A DNA stretch of 64,000 nucleotides, taken from positions 37,754 to 101,753 of the forward strand of contig NZ_JWHR01000121.1 of the NCBI RefSeq assembly GCF_000808015.1, read 5' to 3'. Below the pieces are notes generated by a model, which was not told the origin of the DNA, made no database searches, and saw nothing but the letters and a program-made list of their open reading frames with translations. The position numbers and the translations under genes are program-made. The stretch is from Terrisporobacter othiniensis. Its GTDB lineage: Bacteria > Bacillota > Clostridia > Peptostreptococcales > Peptostreptococcaceae. Below, in pieces: positions 9,078-17,271 of this stretch; the stretch's first letter is position 1; the number at the start of each line of letters is the position of its first letter.

Positions 9078-9237
9078 GGTCTATACCTCCCTTGAATAAT
9101 TTTTCAGCTGCTAAGTGAAAAGCTTCTTGCTCTGTTATCTCTATACCGTCTTTCTTTATCTCAATGAACAACAATTTTATTAAACTAGCTTTTTCTAAAA
9201 TTGTTAAACTGTCTATTATATCTTTGTTGCTTATCAT
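9070..9237 (-). CDS. Small hypothetical protein overlapping dnaB 3' end
   Basis: 55 residues from ATG 9237, overlapping the last 53 bases of the helicase gene in another frame and the Spo0E-like start by 8 bases. GGAGG is about 13 bases upstream, a long spacing. Composition (acidic/hydrophobic, EAFHLAAEKLF) is protein-like. No family recognised. Confidence 0.45.
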   Translation of the reverse strand: MISNKDIIDSLTILEKASLIKLLFIEIKKDGIEITEQEAFHLAAEKLFKGGIDLG

Positions 9238-10543
9238 ATTTTTCTTTTAAACCTCCGCCCATTACTTCTTGAAAATATAATCTGTCTCCTGCGAACCAAT
9301 GTTGCTTTATTCCTTTAGAACCATCTCTATTTTTTGCTACTATTAAATCTACAAGTATACAACTTCTCTCTTTAGCAGCTTTTACAGATTCAACATTCAG
9401 TCCATTCTCTTCACAAGCATCTTCTAAATCTGCGCCCACTGGTTCATGTATGTAAATTACATTATTACTATCATGATAAATTGCTTTAGAATCTCTCATT
9501 GGTCTTTCTCCCCAAGGCCTTGAGTCTTTCATTTCATCATTTAACTGAGATAGTTGAATAATTGGTATTTTAAAATCTAACGTCATATTCTTAATTTCTC
9601 TACTAAGTGTTGCAACTTCCCTCTCCCTGCTACCTTCATTTTTTTCTACTGTCAAAAGTTGCAAATAATCTATTATCACAACATCAGGCTTAACTTGTCT
9701 TATTCTTGTTTTAATCTTGCTAATTCTGTCTACATTATCATTTATAAATAAATTATTATTATCAGTTAATACTCCTATAGCTTTGATAATCTGTTCTAGT
9801 TGTTCCTCAGTAAAAACTTTATTTTTTATAGTTTTAGAATCTATTCCAGTAAGAGAGACTATGTTTCTTACAAACATCTGGACATCCGACATTTCTCTTG
9901 ATATAAGTAAAACTTTTTTATTTTGTTTTAAACAACTTCTAAGTATTTGAAGTGCTAAAGCAGTTTTTCCAACTCCTGATTTAGCAGCTATAGTTGTAAG
10001 TTCTCCCTTATATAGTCCACCTATCATTTCATCCAGGAACTTTACACCAAAACTAATCTTTTCATCTGTTTTATTTTCTATATAATCTAAGAATTTTGTT
10101 GCAATATTCATCACATCATCTTCAACAGTTGAATTATTATTAACTATCTTCTTAGCATTAACTTCAAAATTATATATAAGTTGCTCTAGATCATCATCTT
10201 TTCTAATTGCCTCTATAAGCTTGTAAGATTGATTTACAATTTTTCTTTTTCTTGCTTTGCCCCTTAGTATGGAAATATGATTTTCTATACTGTACGGGCT
10301 AGATAATACTGTTAAATTAGAAATATAACTCATTGAAATATCATTGTCTTTTATTTTTTCACTTAAAGTAACTAAATCTAGCATTTTATTATTGCATAAA
10401 TTCTTGATTTCTTTAAAAATTATTTTGTGACCTTCAACAGAAAAATCACTTTCATTTAATAAATCTAAGTGTTGAAGAGTATTGTTGTCTACTAGGAAAG
10501 AACCGAGTACACTTTTCTCTATCTCTATTGCATCTAAACTCAT
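9185..10543 (-). CDS. dnaB: Replicative DNA helicase DnaB
   Basis: 452 residues. The N-terminal DnaB domain begins MSLDAIEIEKSVLGSFL. The RecA-type ATPase has Walker A AAKSGVGKTAL (about residue 185), Walker B VVIIDYLQLL and IIQLSQLNDEMKDSRP. It unwinds phage DNA at the origin marked by the adjacent initiator gene. A normal-length family member. Confidence 0.95.
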   Translation of the reverse strand: MSLDAIEIEKSVLGSFLVDNNTLQHLDLLNESDFSVEGHKIIFKEIKNLCNNKMLDLVTLSEKIKDNDISMSYISNLTVLSSPYSIENHISILRGKARKRKIVNQSYKLIEAIRKDDDLEQLIYNFEVNAKKIVNNNSTVEDDVMNIATKFLDYIENKTDEKISFGVKFLDEMIGGLYKGELTTIAAKSGVGKTALALQILRSCLKQNKKVLLISREMSDVQMFVRNIVSLTGIDSKTIKNKVFTEEQLEQIIKAIGVLTDNNNLFINDNVDRISKIKTRIRQVKPDVVIIDYLQLLTVEKNEGSREREVATLSREIKNMTLDFKIPIIQLSQLNDEMKDSRPWGERPMRDSKAIYHDSNNVIYIHEPVGADLEDACEENGLNVESVKAAKERSCILVDLIVAKNRDGSKGIKQHWFAGDRLYFQEVMGGGLKEKYDKQQRYNRQFNNFRKS

Positions 10544-10561
10544 TTAAATCCCCCTAAATAC

Positions 10562-11305
10562 TTATATTGTTTCAAAATTTATATTTGGATAAAAATCTAT
10601 CTCCTCTTTAGTTGTTTTTTCTTGTTTAAATTTAACTCTTTGATTTAAATAATTTTCAAACTTAGTTCCGAATAAAGTTTCTGGTCTAAGATATTTTTCA
10701 TATTCAGTTCCTTGCCACTCTGAAACCTTATTTTCTATTACCTTATAAAAGTCTTCTAATGTGAATCCATCTTCTACTCTTGCTCTAATTAGTGATTGAG
10801 TTTTCTTAGTAGTTGATTTATAAGATGTATTAGCTAAATTGTTTAATTTTTCTATAACAAGACTATATATATTATTATTTAGTTTAAGTTTATTATTTAA
10901 TAGTTTCGGATTTTCCGGAATAGGATTTTTTCCGATTTCGGTTTTATCCGATTTCGGATTTTCCGTAACCCGGTTAATTTCTCTACTTTCATTTACTTCT
11001 ATAGGCATTTCATAGACCTCATAATCATAACCACCTTTAAACTTACCTGTTTTTTCATCTTTTGAAGGAGTTCTTTTTATATATCCTAGGGCAATAAGTT
11101 CATTAACTGCTGTTGTGGTTGAATCTCTACCGTCTTTACTTCTATTCTTTAAATCTTCTATATAAATTTGCCAATCATCTGGAAGGCTTAACAAATAAGA
11201 ATGTAAACCTTTAGCCTTCCATGATAATTTTTCATCACATAAGCATGTTTTATTTAGCATCACATAAGGATTACTTTTGTCTTTTATTACTCTTACGATT
11301 GCCAT
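10562..11305 (-). CDS. Phage replication initiator (winged-helix, conserved phage C-terminal domain)
   Basis: 247 residues. The N-terminal 95 residues form an HTH_36-like winged helix (LSWKAKGLHSYLLSLPDDW). The C-terminal domain from about residue 150 (VIEKLNNLANTSYKSTTKKT ... LRPETLFGTKFENYLNQ) matches the conserved C-terminus of phage replisome organisers. The linker (residues about 110-140) is encoded by short palindromic repeats that look like origin iterons. GGAGAG precedes the ATG. It acts with the downstream dnaB. Confidence 0.8.
   Translation of the reverse strand: MAIVRVIKDKSNPYVMLNKTCLCDEKLSWKAKGLHSYLLSLPDDWQIYIEDLKNRSKDGRDSTTTAVNELIALGYIKRTPSKDEKTGKFKGGYDYEVYEMPIEVNESREINRVTENPKSDKTEIGKNPIPENPKLLNNKLKLNNNIYSLVIEKLNNLANTSYKSTTKKTQSLIRARVEDGFTLEDFYKVIENKVSEWQGTEYEKYLRPETLFGTKFENYLNQRVKFKQEKTTKEEIDFYPNINFETI
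10907..10965. repeat. Iteron-like palindromes, candidate replication origin of prophage 1
   Basis: CGGATTTTCCG occurs at 10907-10917 and 10955-10965, and CCGATTTCGG at 10932-10941 and 10948-10957. All lie inside the initiator gene, as in lambda O-type origins. The block is GC-richer than its surroundings. Confidence 0.55.
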
Positions 11306-11353
11306 TCCTACTCTCCTTTGACTTCTACTATTTTTATCTAAAACTCAAAATAT

Positions 11354-11638
11354 TTAGTTATTTTGAGTTATGTAAGGATTTTTATTTTGATAATATTCTT
11401 CTATAGCTTGTTGCTTACTCTCTTCATAACTATTACCTAACCCCTCTAAATCTAATATTCTTTGATATACAGGAATAGCTATATCTAATACTTCTTCTGG
11501 ATACATTTTTCTAAATTGATTTACGTAAAATCCTGCAAGTATATCTCTAATTTTATTCATATCTTTAGGATCATCTGGAAAATGTTCTGTAATCGTTACA
11601 TCCATTTTTCCCATTTTCGTTTTTGTAACTTTTTTCAT
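11354..11638 (-). CDS. Hypothetical phage early protein
   Basis: 94 residues from ATG 11638 with GAGGTGGGGG just upstream. Charged and helical, with a DPKDMNKIRDILAGFYVNQFRKMYPEEV segment split by short loops. It lies between the regulator genes and the initiator, so it belongs to the early operon. No family recognised with confidence. Confidence 0.7.
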   Translation of the reverse strand: MKKVTKTKMGKMDVTITEHFPDDPKDMNKIRDILAGFYVNQFRKMYPEEVLDIAIPVYQRILDLEGLGNSYEESKQQAIEEYYQNKNPYITQNN

Positions 11639-11698
11639 TTCCCCCACCTCATTATATTTTTTATGAAGTTAAAATACAGACTCATTAACTTGTCACTT

Positions 11699-11797
11699 CT
11701 ACTGTCTATTAATTAACTTTAAAAATTCAAGTATAGTCATATTAGGAAATAAGCTACTTATAAATTTCAATTGTTCAGCTGTCATCTTTATACTCAT
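11699..11797 (-). CDS. Small hypothetical protein
   Basis: 32 residues (starts MSIKMTAEQLKF) with GGGGGATAA immediately before ATG 11797. Amphipathic helix composition. Function unknown. Confidence 0.5.
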   Translation of the reverse strand: MSIKMTAEQLKFISSLFPNMTILEFLKLINRQ

Positions 11798-11846
11798 TTA
11801 TCTATCCCCCTATATTATTTTATGATTTAAAAATTTTGTCCTATTA

Positions 11847-12047
11847 CTACTCTTCTTTTAATAATTCTTCTATGCTTGTCCCAAAGTATTTAGCAAGTTT
11901 ATATACTATTGAAACTGTTGGATTAACTTGTTTTCCGTTAAAAATATTATTTATATATGTTTCTAATATTCCAGTTGCTTTTGAAACTCTGTATCTAGAA
12001 ACTTTTCTTTCTTCAGATAATTGTATTAATTTATTTTTATTTATCAT
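11847..12047 (-). CDS. XRE-family helix-turn-helix regulator
   Basis: 66 residues. HTH VSRYRVSKATGILETYINNIFNG, then the usual KLAKYFGTSIEELL helix. ATG 12047 is preferred because AGAGG lies 8 bases upstream, whereas ATG 12056 falls inside that site. It probably tunes early transcription. It is divergent from the + strand gene at 12120. Confidence 0.8.
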   Translation of the reverse strand: MINKNKLIQLSEERKVSRYRVSKATGILETYINNIFNGKQVNPTVSIVYKLAKYFGTSIEELLKEE

Positions 12048-12119
12048 TTTTTCCATCCTCTTTATTTGCTCCTTAATGAAGTTGTATAATATGTTTATTA
12101 TTACGAAAGGAGATCATTT

Positions 12120-12476
12120 ATGGAAACTAAAAAACTAATAGAAATTTTAGTTAAATACCTAAAAAAAGCTTTATATTCTTCTAGGGAATTCCACACGTTA
12201 ATATTTGATGATAATGAAAATACATATAAAGTAAATTCTGCTATAGCACATTTAAATCAAGCACATACTTATATCCATATAGCAAATTCTTTATATATTC
12301 AGCATTCTGAACCTGGCGAGTGTTCAGAATTTGAAACAGCAATACATCAATTTGATGTTTTTAATAAAGAGTTCTTATCATCTTATTCTACAAATCACAG
12401 CCTTCAATGGACTGATATTGAATTCCGTAAGTTTGAAGAAGATTGTAATAACTTTTTAGAAATCTTTAAATTTTAA
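12120..12476 (+). CDS. Hypothetical phage protein
   Basis: 118 residues with AAAGGAG before the ATG. Helical and rich in His/Tyr (AHLNQAHTYIHIANSLYIQH). It stands alone on the plus strand within a minus-strand block and is closed by its own terminator, so it is probably separately regulated. No family recognised. Confidence 0.7.
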   Translation: METKKLIEILVKYLKKALYSSREFHTLIFDDNENTYKVNSAIAHLNQAHTYIHIANSLYIQHSEPGECSEFETAIHQFDVFNKEFLSSYSTNHSLQWTDIEFRKFEEDCNNFLEIFKF

Positions 12477-12483
12477 TCATATT

Positions 12484-12512
12484 AACAACTAATCTTTTAT
12501 AGGTTAGTTGTT
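12484..12512 (+). terminator. Rho-independent terminator after 12120-12476 gene
   Basis: Stem AACAACTAA/TTAGTTGTT followed by TTTTCTTTT. Confidence 0.75.
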
Positions 12513-12694
12513 TTCTTTTAGAATCAACTCTTTTTTTATTCCTTTTATAGCTATCTCTAAAGACTTTTCTGCTACTGCATAACAAGTATTGTTTCTAGTT
12601 TTATATAGGCTAATATACTTTCACCTATTCTCTGAGCTTCTTTATGCTCTTTCTCACTTAATATACATTCTACTAATATTTTATTTTCTTCCAC
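12504..12694 (-). pseudogene. Frameshifted small phage gene
   Basis: GTG 12694 with GGAGG upstream opens a 40-codon frame (MEENKILVECILSEKEHKEA...) that stops at 12572. Another frame entered near 12590 continues protein-like (NNTCYAVAEKSLEIAIKG) to 12504. Together they suggest one small gene of about 62 codons broken by an indel. Two overlapping small genes remain possible, but the second frame lacks a start. Confidence 0.4.
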
Positions 12695-12719
12695 TCTATA
12701 TCCTCCTAATCCTTACTCT

Positions 12720-13550
12720 CTATATACAAATCTGTTCTTCCATTTCTTCAAGTAATCTTTTTATTATGTAATCTTGACCTTTTCCAGTAACCCTAGTGGT
12801 TCTATGAGTAAATGTACCTCTTGAACCTCTCGATATACTTTCACTTACTTCAAATAAACCTCTTTCTACTGCTCTTTGACTTGGCTCTGTTTTTCCTTTT
12901 AATATAAGTCCCCAGGCTCTTAACTTATCCCATAATCTTCTTTCACCTATTATGAAATTTTCCTTAGATATAACTTTGGCTAATTCTCTTACTAAAATAG
13001 TATTTTTTGATTGAGCTATTTGGTTTAAATATCTATCCTTTGACTCTACTTCATAAGACAAATACTGTACTTGCTTTTCTTTTTGAGCAAGTAGTGCATC
13101 TTTTTCCTCAATAGTCCTTTGTGAAATCATCAATGCTTTTGCCATTATTGTTTTTTCATCATCTTCTTGACTTATCGGTATATATCCACCAGTTCTTCTT
13201 ATTTGCGGTAAAACTTCACTTGTAACCCAACGTTTGAATTTTTTCGCATTTGGTAGTTTACTTGATAGTATCAAGCTATAAAGTCCACTTTCATTTATAA
13301 CTGTCATATCTTGCTTACCTTTAAGGGTGTCACATTTCGTTACCCCCTTATCTTCACTATCTATATGATCTATTAATGCTTTTCTAGTATTTGAGTAACC
13401 TAATACTGTGGCTACATCTTTTCCTACAAACCAAGGTTCGTTGTCAATGTTTAATGTTCTTATTTCTCCAAACTCTTGATTATTAAATACTGATAATGTA
13501 TTTTGATTATTTTCTATTGTTTTGTAACTTTCATATAAACTACTTTGCAT
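12720..13550 (-). CDS. Phage antirepressor (BRO-N plus KilAC-type C-terminal domain)
   Basis: 276 residues. BRO-N spans about residues 20-120 (EPWFVGKDVATVLGYSNTRK, GLYSLILSSKLPNAKKFKRW, VLPQIRRTGGYI). A coiled linker follows, then a KilAC domain (ILVRELAKVIS, RRLWDKLRAWGLI). Such proteins counter the CI repressor during induction. GAGGAGGG precedes the ATG. It is the first gene of the early operon after the Cro-like gene. Confidence 0.9.
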   Translation of the reverse strand: MQSSLYESYKTIENNQNTLSVFNNQEFGEIRTLNIDNEPWFVGKDVATVLGYSNTRKALIDHIDSEDKGVTKCDTLKGKQDMTVINESGLYSLILSSKLPNAKKFKRWVTSEVLPQIRRTGGYIPISQEDDEKTIMAKALMISQRTIEEKDALLAQKEKQVQYLSYEVESKDRYLNQIAQSKNTILVRELAKVISKENFIIGERRLWDKLRAWGLILKGKTEPSQRAVERGLFEVSESISRGSRGTFTHRTTRVTGKGQDYIIKRLLEEMEEQICI

Positions 13551-13569
13551 TTCTATCCCTCCTCATCAA

Positions 13570-13948
13570 AGAACATTTTGTTCTTTTAATTTCCAAAAAA
13601 AATTTCATCTAAAGTTGCATCTAATATTACAGCTATTTTTTTGGCTAAAAATATGCCAGGGTTTCTTTTTCCTCTTTCTATCATTGATATATAATCTTTT
13701 GTAACCCCAGTCTTTTCAGCTAATTCTAATTGCGTTATATTCTTCTTAGTTCTATATAACTTTAGGTTGCTCTTGAACATCTGTCGCCTCCTTTTTAGAA
13801 CTATTTGTTCTGTTTATATTTATAATAATATAGAACCATTTGTTCTTTGTCAACACTTTTTAGGAACTTTTTATTCTTTTTTATTTTATTAGTTTCTCTT
13901 TATCGAACAATATGTTATATTTAACTTGTAAAAAAGAACAATTTGTGT
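13570..13948. promoter_or_regulatory. Operator array of prophage 1 immunity region
   Basis: A palindrome of consensus AGAAC-N5-GTTCT recurs: AGAACATTTTGTTCT (13570-13584), AGAACTATTTGTTCT (13797-13811) and AGAACCATTTGTTCT (13832-13846). Weaker copies lie near 13904 and 13935. They surround the divergent cro-like and CI genes and flank the Cro gene on both sides. These are very probably the repressor binding sites. Confidence 0.75.
13586..13780 (-). CDS. Cro-like XRE regulator
   Basis: 64 residues, essentially one HTH domain (KNITQLELAEKTGVTKDYISMIERGKRNPG). AAAAGGAGG precedes the ATG. Transcribed divergently from the CI-type gene with operators between, the classic Cro position. Confidence 0.85.
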   Translation of the reverse strand: MFKSNLKLYRTKKNITQLELAEKTGVTKDYISMIERGKRNPGIFLAKKIAVILDATLDEIFFGN

Positions 13949-13968
13949 ACTTTATGAGGAGGTAAAAT

Positions 13969-14370
13969 ATGTTTGGAGATAGATTAAAATTATTAAGAAA
14001 AAATGGTAACTATACACAAAAAGAACTTGGAGAAAAATTAAATGTATCTGGTAGGGTTATTGGATACTATGAGTCAAATGAGAGATTTCCAGATAAAGAA
14101 ACTCTTACAAGACTAGCTGATTTTTTTGAGGTATCTGTCGATTATCTTCTTGGTAGAACTGATATAAGAAACAATATTAAAGATAATAAAATTGATATAA
14201 ATAAAAATGAAAAAGATAATGACATAGAAAAGATTATAGATGAACTAATGGAACAAAAAGGTCTTATGTTATGTGGTGAGCCTATGAGTGAAGAAGATAT
14301 GTTTTTACTTAGAAACTCTATAAGAAGTACAATTGAACTGGCTAAGACAATGAAGAGTAATAAGAAGTAA
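13969..14370 (+). CDS. CI-type phage repressor
   Basis: 133 residues. The N-terminal HTH (TQKELGEKLNVSGRVIGYYESNERFPDKET, VDYLLGRTD) is followed by a charged linker and a short helical C-terminus rather than a LexA-type peptidase. Lysis-lysogeny control would therefore depend on the adjacent ImmA/IrrE protease. GAGGAGG precedes the ATG. Confidence 0.88.
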   Translation: MFGDRLKLLRKNGNYTQKELGEKLNVSGRVIGYYESNERFPDKETLTRLADFFEVSVDYLLGRTDIRNNIKDNKIDINKNEKDNDIEKIIDELMEQKGLMLCGEPMSEEDMFLLRNSIRSTIELAKTMKSNKK

Positions 14371-14383
14371 ATAGGTGATTATT

Positions 14384-14830
14384 GTGGGAAGAATTAAGGG
14401 AATAGTTATTAACTTAATAAAAAAATATAACACATCAAATGTATATGAACTCTGCGACCATTTAAATATAACTATAAAAAGAGATAAATTAGGAAGTATA
14501 AAAGGGTACTTTTTAAATGTTTATAATGATATGTTTATTATTTTAAATGAAAATATTAAAGAATGGGAAGAGCCTATAGTCATTGCACATGAACTTGGGC
14601 ATATTCTACTACATAAGCATTCTAATATCTGTTTCTTAAAAAATTATACATTTTGTATTACAGATAAATATGAGAATGAAGCAAATGAATTTGCTGCTCA
14701 TCTATTAATAGACGATAAAGATCTAGATACTTTTTCTTCTGGCTATGAATACGTAACTATAGAACAATTAAGCAAACACTTTTGTGTTCCTCAAGAATTT
14801 ATTATGTATAAGATGAGAGAGTTGTTTTAG
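14384..14830 (+). CDS. ImmA/IrrE-family metallopeptidase
   Basis: 148 residues from GTG 14384 (AGGTG 6 bases upstream). Zinc motif HELGH within VIAHELGHILLHKH, and a third ligand region ENEANEFAAHLLI. It cleaves the cognate CI repressor on induction in ICEBs1-like systems. It follows the repressor gene by 13 bases. It ends the immunity operon; downstream begins the accessory slot. Confidence 0.88.
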   Translation: MGRIKGIVINLIKKYNTSNVYELCDHLNITIKRDKLGSIKGYFLNVYNDMFIILNENIKEWEEPIVIAHELGHILLHKHSNICFLKNYTFCITDKYENEANEFAAHLLIDDKDLDTFSSGYEYVTIEQLSKHFCVPQEFIMYKMRELF

Positions 14831-14866
14831 TAAATACTTAATTACTTATACATCAAACAATAAAAT

Positions 14867-15005
14867 TAAAAAGAGAAGGATAAATCCCTCTCTTTAATAT
14901 CTGTTAATTAGACTTGGTAGGACGGCGTATCCTGTCATCTCTGGTTACTATCTATAAAATAGCTCGTTGGTTGCGATTTCCAACTTCAAATCTAATCACT
15001 AGATT
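14867..15005 (-). ncRNA. Candidate structured small RNA with terminator
   Basis: No open frame, but on the minus strand successive hairpins can be drawn: TCTA..TAGA, GTTGG..CCAAC, CTAT..ATAG and AGGA..TCCT. They are followed by AAAGAGA..TCTCTTT with a T-rich tail (14867-14895), a good terminator. A TATAAT (minus, near 15018-15023) lies upstream as a possible -10. The block is GC-richer than flanking DNA. It is divergent from the ATPase/nuclease operon. RNA family not recognised. Confidence 0.5.
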
Positions 15006-15199
15006 TTATATATTTAAATTATATCACATACATATTATAAAAAAAGAATCAAACATATAAATTTTATATGTTTCAACTTGAATATGATATAATACATATG
15101 TCAAATATAATAGGATTTAAATTTAAATATATTATTGTATATTAACTAAATAGTATTATATAATATAAATTAATTTTTATATTATATGGGGAGGTAAAA

Positions 15200-16480
15200 A
15201 TGCTTTTAAAAATAAAAAACTTTGCTAAAATACAGAATGCAGAAGTGAAAATAGATGGCATAACTGTTATTGCAGGTGAAAATAATACAGGTAAAAGCAC
15301 AATAGGAAAAATATTGTATTCTATGTATGCTAGTTATTACAATATTGAAGAAAAAATTTATTCAGAAAAAAAAGATCTTATAATATCTAAGCTATTCAAA
15401 TATGTTGTTAATTTGGATGAAGATCTTAATAGTTTAAATAATAATATAACTTTATGTAGATCTATTGCTGAAAAAATAATAAATAATTATGAAAATATAT
15501 CTAATATTAATAAATTTGTTTCTGATCTTATGTCTAAAGATTTTAAAATAAATTTAGATGACTCAGATTTTGATAAAATAATCCTTGATATACAAGAAGT
15601 GTTAGATATAAAAAATGATATCGTTGAGTTTACTATAGTTGAAGATATTTTTAATTCTGAATTTAATTCTCAGATTAATCATACAAACTTTAAGGATAAA
15701 AAAGCTACTGTAGAATTAAATATAAAAGATAAATCTTTATATTTTGTATTTAAAAATAATGAAATTGAAAACATTAAAAGAACAATAAACTTATTTGTGA
15801 ACCCTATTTATATTGATAATCCTTTTATGTTAGATGAATTATCTAATAAAAAAATAAATCCTTTTAAAGCCGTTCATCATAAAGAAGATTTTTCTAATAA
15901 ATTAGAAAACCGTAATTCAAATAATAATTTGATAAACCAAACATTAACTAAATCAAGGCTTTCTAAAATTATTAGTAAGTTAAATAGCGTTACAAATGGA
16001 TCTTTTTCTGATATAGATGGTGAATTAAAATTTAATATTACAGGATTAAATGAACCTTTAAGTCTTACAAATTTATCAAATGGTTTAAAAACTTTTGTTA
16101 TAATAAAAAGATTACTGGAAAATGGTTATTTGGAAGAAAATGGACTTTTAATACTTGATGAGCCTGAAATACACTTACATCCAGATTGGCAACTTATTTT
16201 AGCTGAAATAATTGTTTTATTAAATGAAGAATTTAGCATCAATATTATTGTAAATACACATAGTCCGTATTTTTTAAATGCAATTGAAGTATTTTCAACT
16301 AAGTATAAAGTATCAAATAAGTGTAATTACTATTTAGCAGAATTAGACAAAGATGATAATACTGTTTCTCATATAGCTGATGTTACAAATGAAACTAGTT
16401 ATATTTATGATAAACTAGCTTCTCCATTACAAAAATTAGAGAAATTATTTTATGAAATTGGTGAAAATAATGAGTTCTAA
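15200..16480 (+). CDS. OLD/AAA-type ATPase, predicted first gene of a defence cassette
   Basis: 426 residues. Walker A GENNTGKST (residues 26-34) is followed by a long helical insert (about 40-250). The ABC-like signature LSNGLKTF, Walker B LLILDEPEIHLHP and switch NTHSPYF close the ATPase domain. There is no TOPRIM domain, unlike full-length OLD nucleases. GGGGAGG precedes the ATG, and an AT-rich leader with several TATAAT-like boxes supplies a separate promoter. The stop overlaps the next gene by 11 bases. Such ATPases pair with nuclease partners in Septu, PARIS, AbiL and similar systems. The exact family is not recognised. Confidence 0.85.
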   Translation: MLLKIKNFAKIQNAEVKIDGITVIAGENNTGKSTIGKILYSMYASYYNIEEKIYSEKKDLIISKLFKYVVNLDEDLNSLNNNITLCRSIAEKIINNYENISNINKFVSDLMSKDFKINLDDSDFDKIILDIQEVLDIKNDIVEFTIVEDIFNSEFNSQINHTNFKDKKATVELNIKDKSLYFVFKNNEIENIKRTINLFVNPIYIDNPFMLDELSNKKINPFKAVHHKEDFSNKLENRNSNNNLINQTLTKSRLSKIISKLNSVTNGSFSDIDGELKFNITGLNEPLSLTNLSNGLKTFVIIKRLLENGYLEENGLLILDEPEIHLHPDWQLILAEIIVLLNEEFSINIIVNTHSPYFLNAIEVFSTKYKVSNKCNYYLAELDKDDNTVSHIADVTNETSYIYDKLASPLQKLEKLFYEIGENNEF

Positions 16481-17099
16481 TTATTTAATAAGTTCTGGAT
16501 GTCAATTTAGAGAAACTTTATCTGAAACTTCTAAAGATACTGCTAATAATGAATATATGACTAACTCTAATATGAATGTTATCAACTTTGATAGCTACAA
16601 AGAATTTTATATAAACAAATTAAATTTACCTATAATTTATGATTCTAGAAATACCCCTCAAAAAAGAGGTATTAAATCTAATGATGCATTATTTATTAAT
16701 AATGATGAAATTTATTTTATAGAATTTAAAAATGGTTCAATCAATGATTCTAATAATGGCCCATTTAGTTTACATACTAAGTTATATGATAGTTTACTTA
16801 TTCTATTAGATACGATAGATGAAAATATTTCATTTTCAAGAAAAAATATTAAATATATATTAGTATTCAATGAAACTAAAAAACATAAAGCAAAATCTTT
16901 TCGTAGTAACTCTTTGAACGCAATTTCTAGTAGATTAGCTGATTTATCCAATAAAGAGATTATTCATTTTGATTTACATAAATTTAAAGATATATATTTA
17001 AATGAAGTACATACATATACAAAATCTCAATTTGAAAGGAATTTTGTAAGAAGATTCCAAAATATAGATATGTTTAATCAGTTAGCTGTAGAAGTATAA
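16470..17099 (+). CDS. PD-(D/E)xK-like nuclease, predicted effector partner of the ATPase
   Basis: 209 residues from ATG 16470 (GGTG 7 bases upstream), overlapping the ATPase stop. The core reads SNDALFINNDEIYFIEFKNG, placing D72, E85 and K87 in the D-x(n)-E-x-K order of PD-(D/E)xK nucleases, between two predicted beta strands. No HNH, TOPRIM or HEPN motif. The C-terminus is helical and basic. The operon is closed by a perfect terminator. Inference: ATPase-gated DNA or RNA cleavage after phage sensing. The fold call rests on this one motif. Confidence 0.6.
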   Translation: MSSNYLISSGCQFRETLSETSKDTANNEYMTNSNMNVINFDSYKEFYINKLNLPIIYDSRNTPQKRGIKSNDALFINNDEIYFIEFKNGSINDSNNGPFSLHTKLYDSLLILLDTIDENISFSRKNIKYILVFNETKKHKAKSFRSNSLNAISSRLADLSNKEIIHFDLHKFKDIYLNEVHTYTKSQFERNFVRRFQNIDMFNQLAVEV

Positions 17100-17161
17100 G
17101 ATATCAATTTATATTTACTATTTTATACTCATTCAAACACTATTTTAAATAATTTATATCT

Positions 17162-17199
17162 AAATCACTACTTTTAATTATTTAAAGTAGTGATTTTTA
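17162..17199 (+). terminator. Rho-independent terminator of the ATPase/nuclease cassette
   Basis: Perfect 13-bp stem AAATCACTACTTT/AAAGTAGTGATTT followed by TTTATTTT. It isolates the cassette from the recombinase gene. Confidence 0.9.
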
Positions 17200-17271
17200 T
17201 TTTATAAAGTATAACTTTTATTTTAACTATATTTTATAAATGATATAATTATCTTGAAAGGTGGTTTTATA

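Noticed and set aside
15200..17099. Assignment of the ATPase/nuclease pair to Septu, Gabija or PARIS
   Set aside because: The partner lacks HNH, UvrD-type helicase and TOPRIM motifs respectively, so naming one of these systems is not supported.
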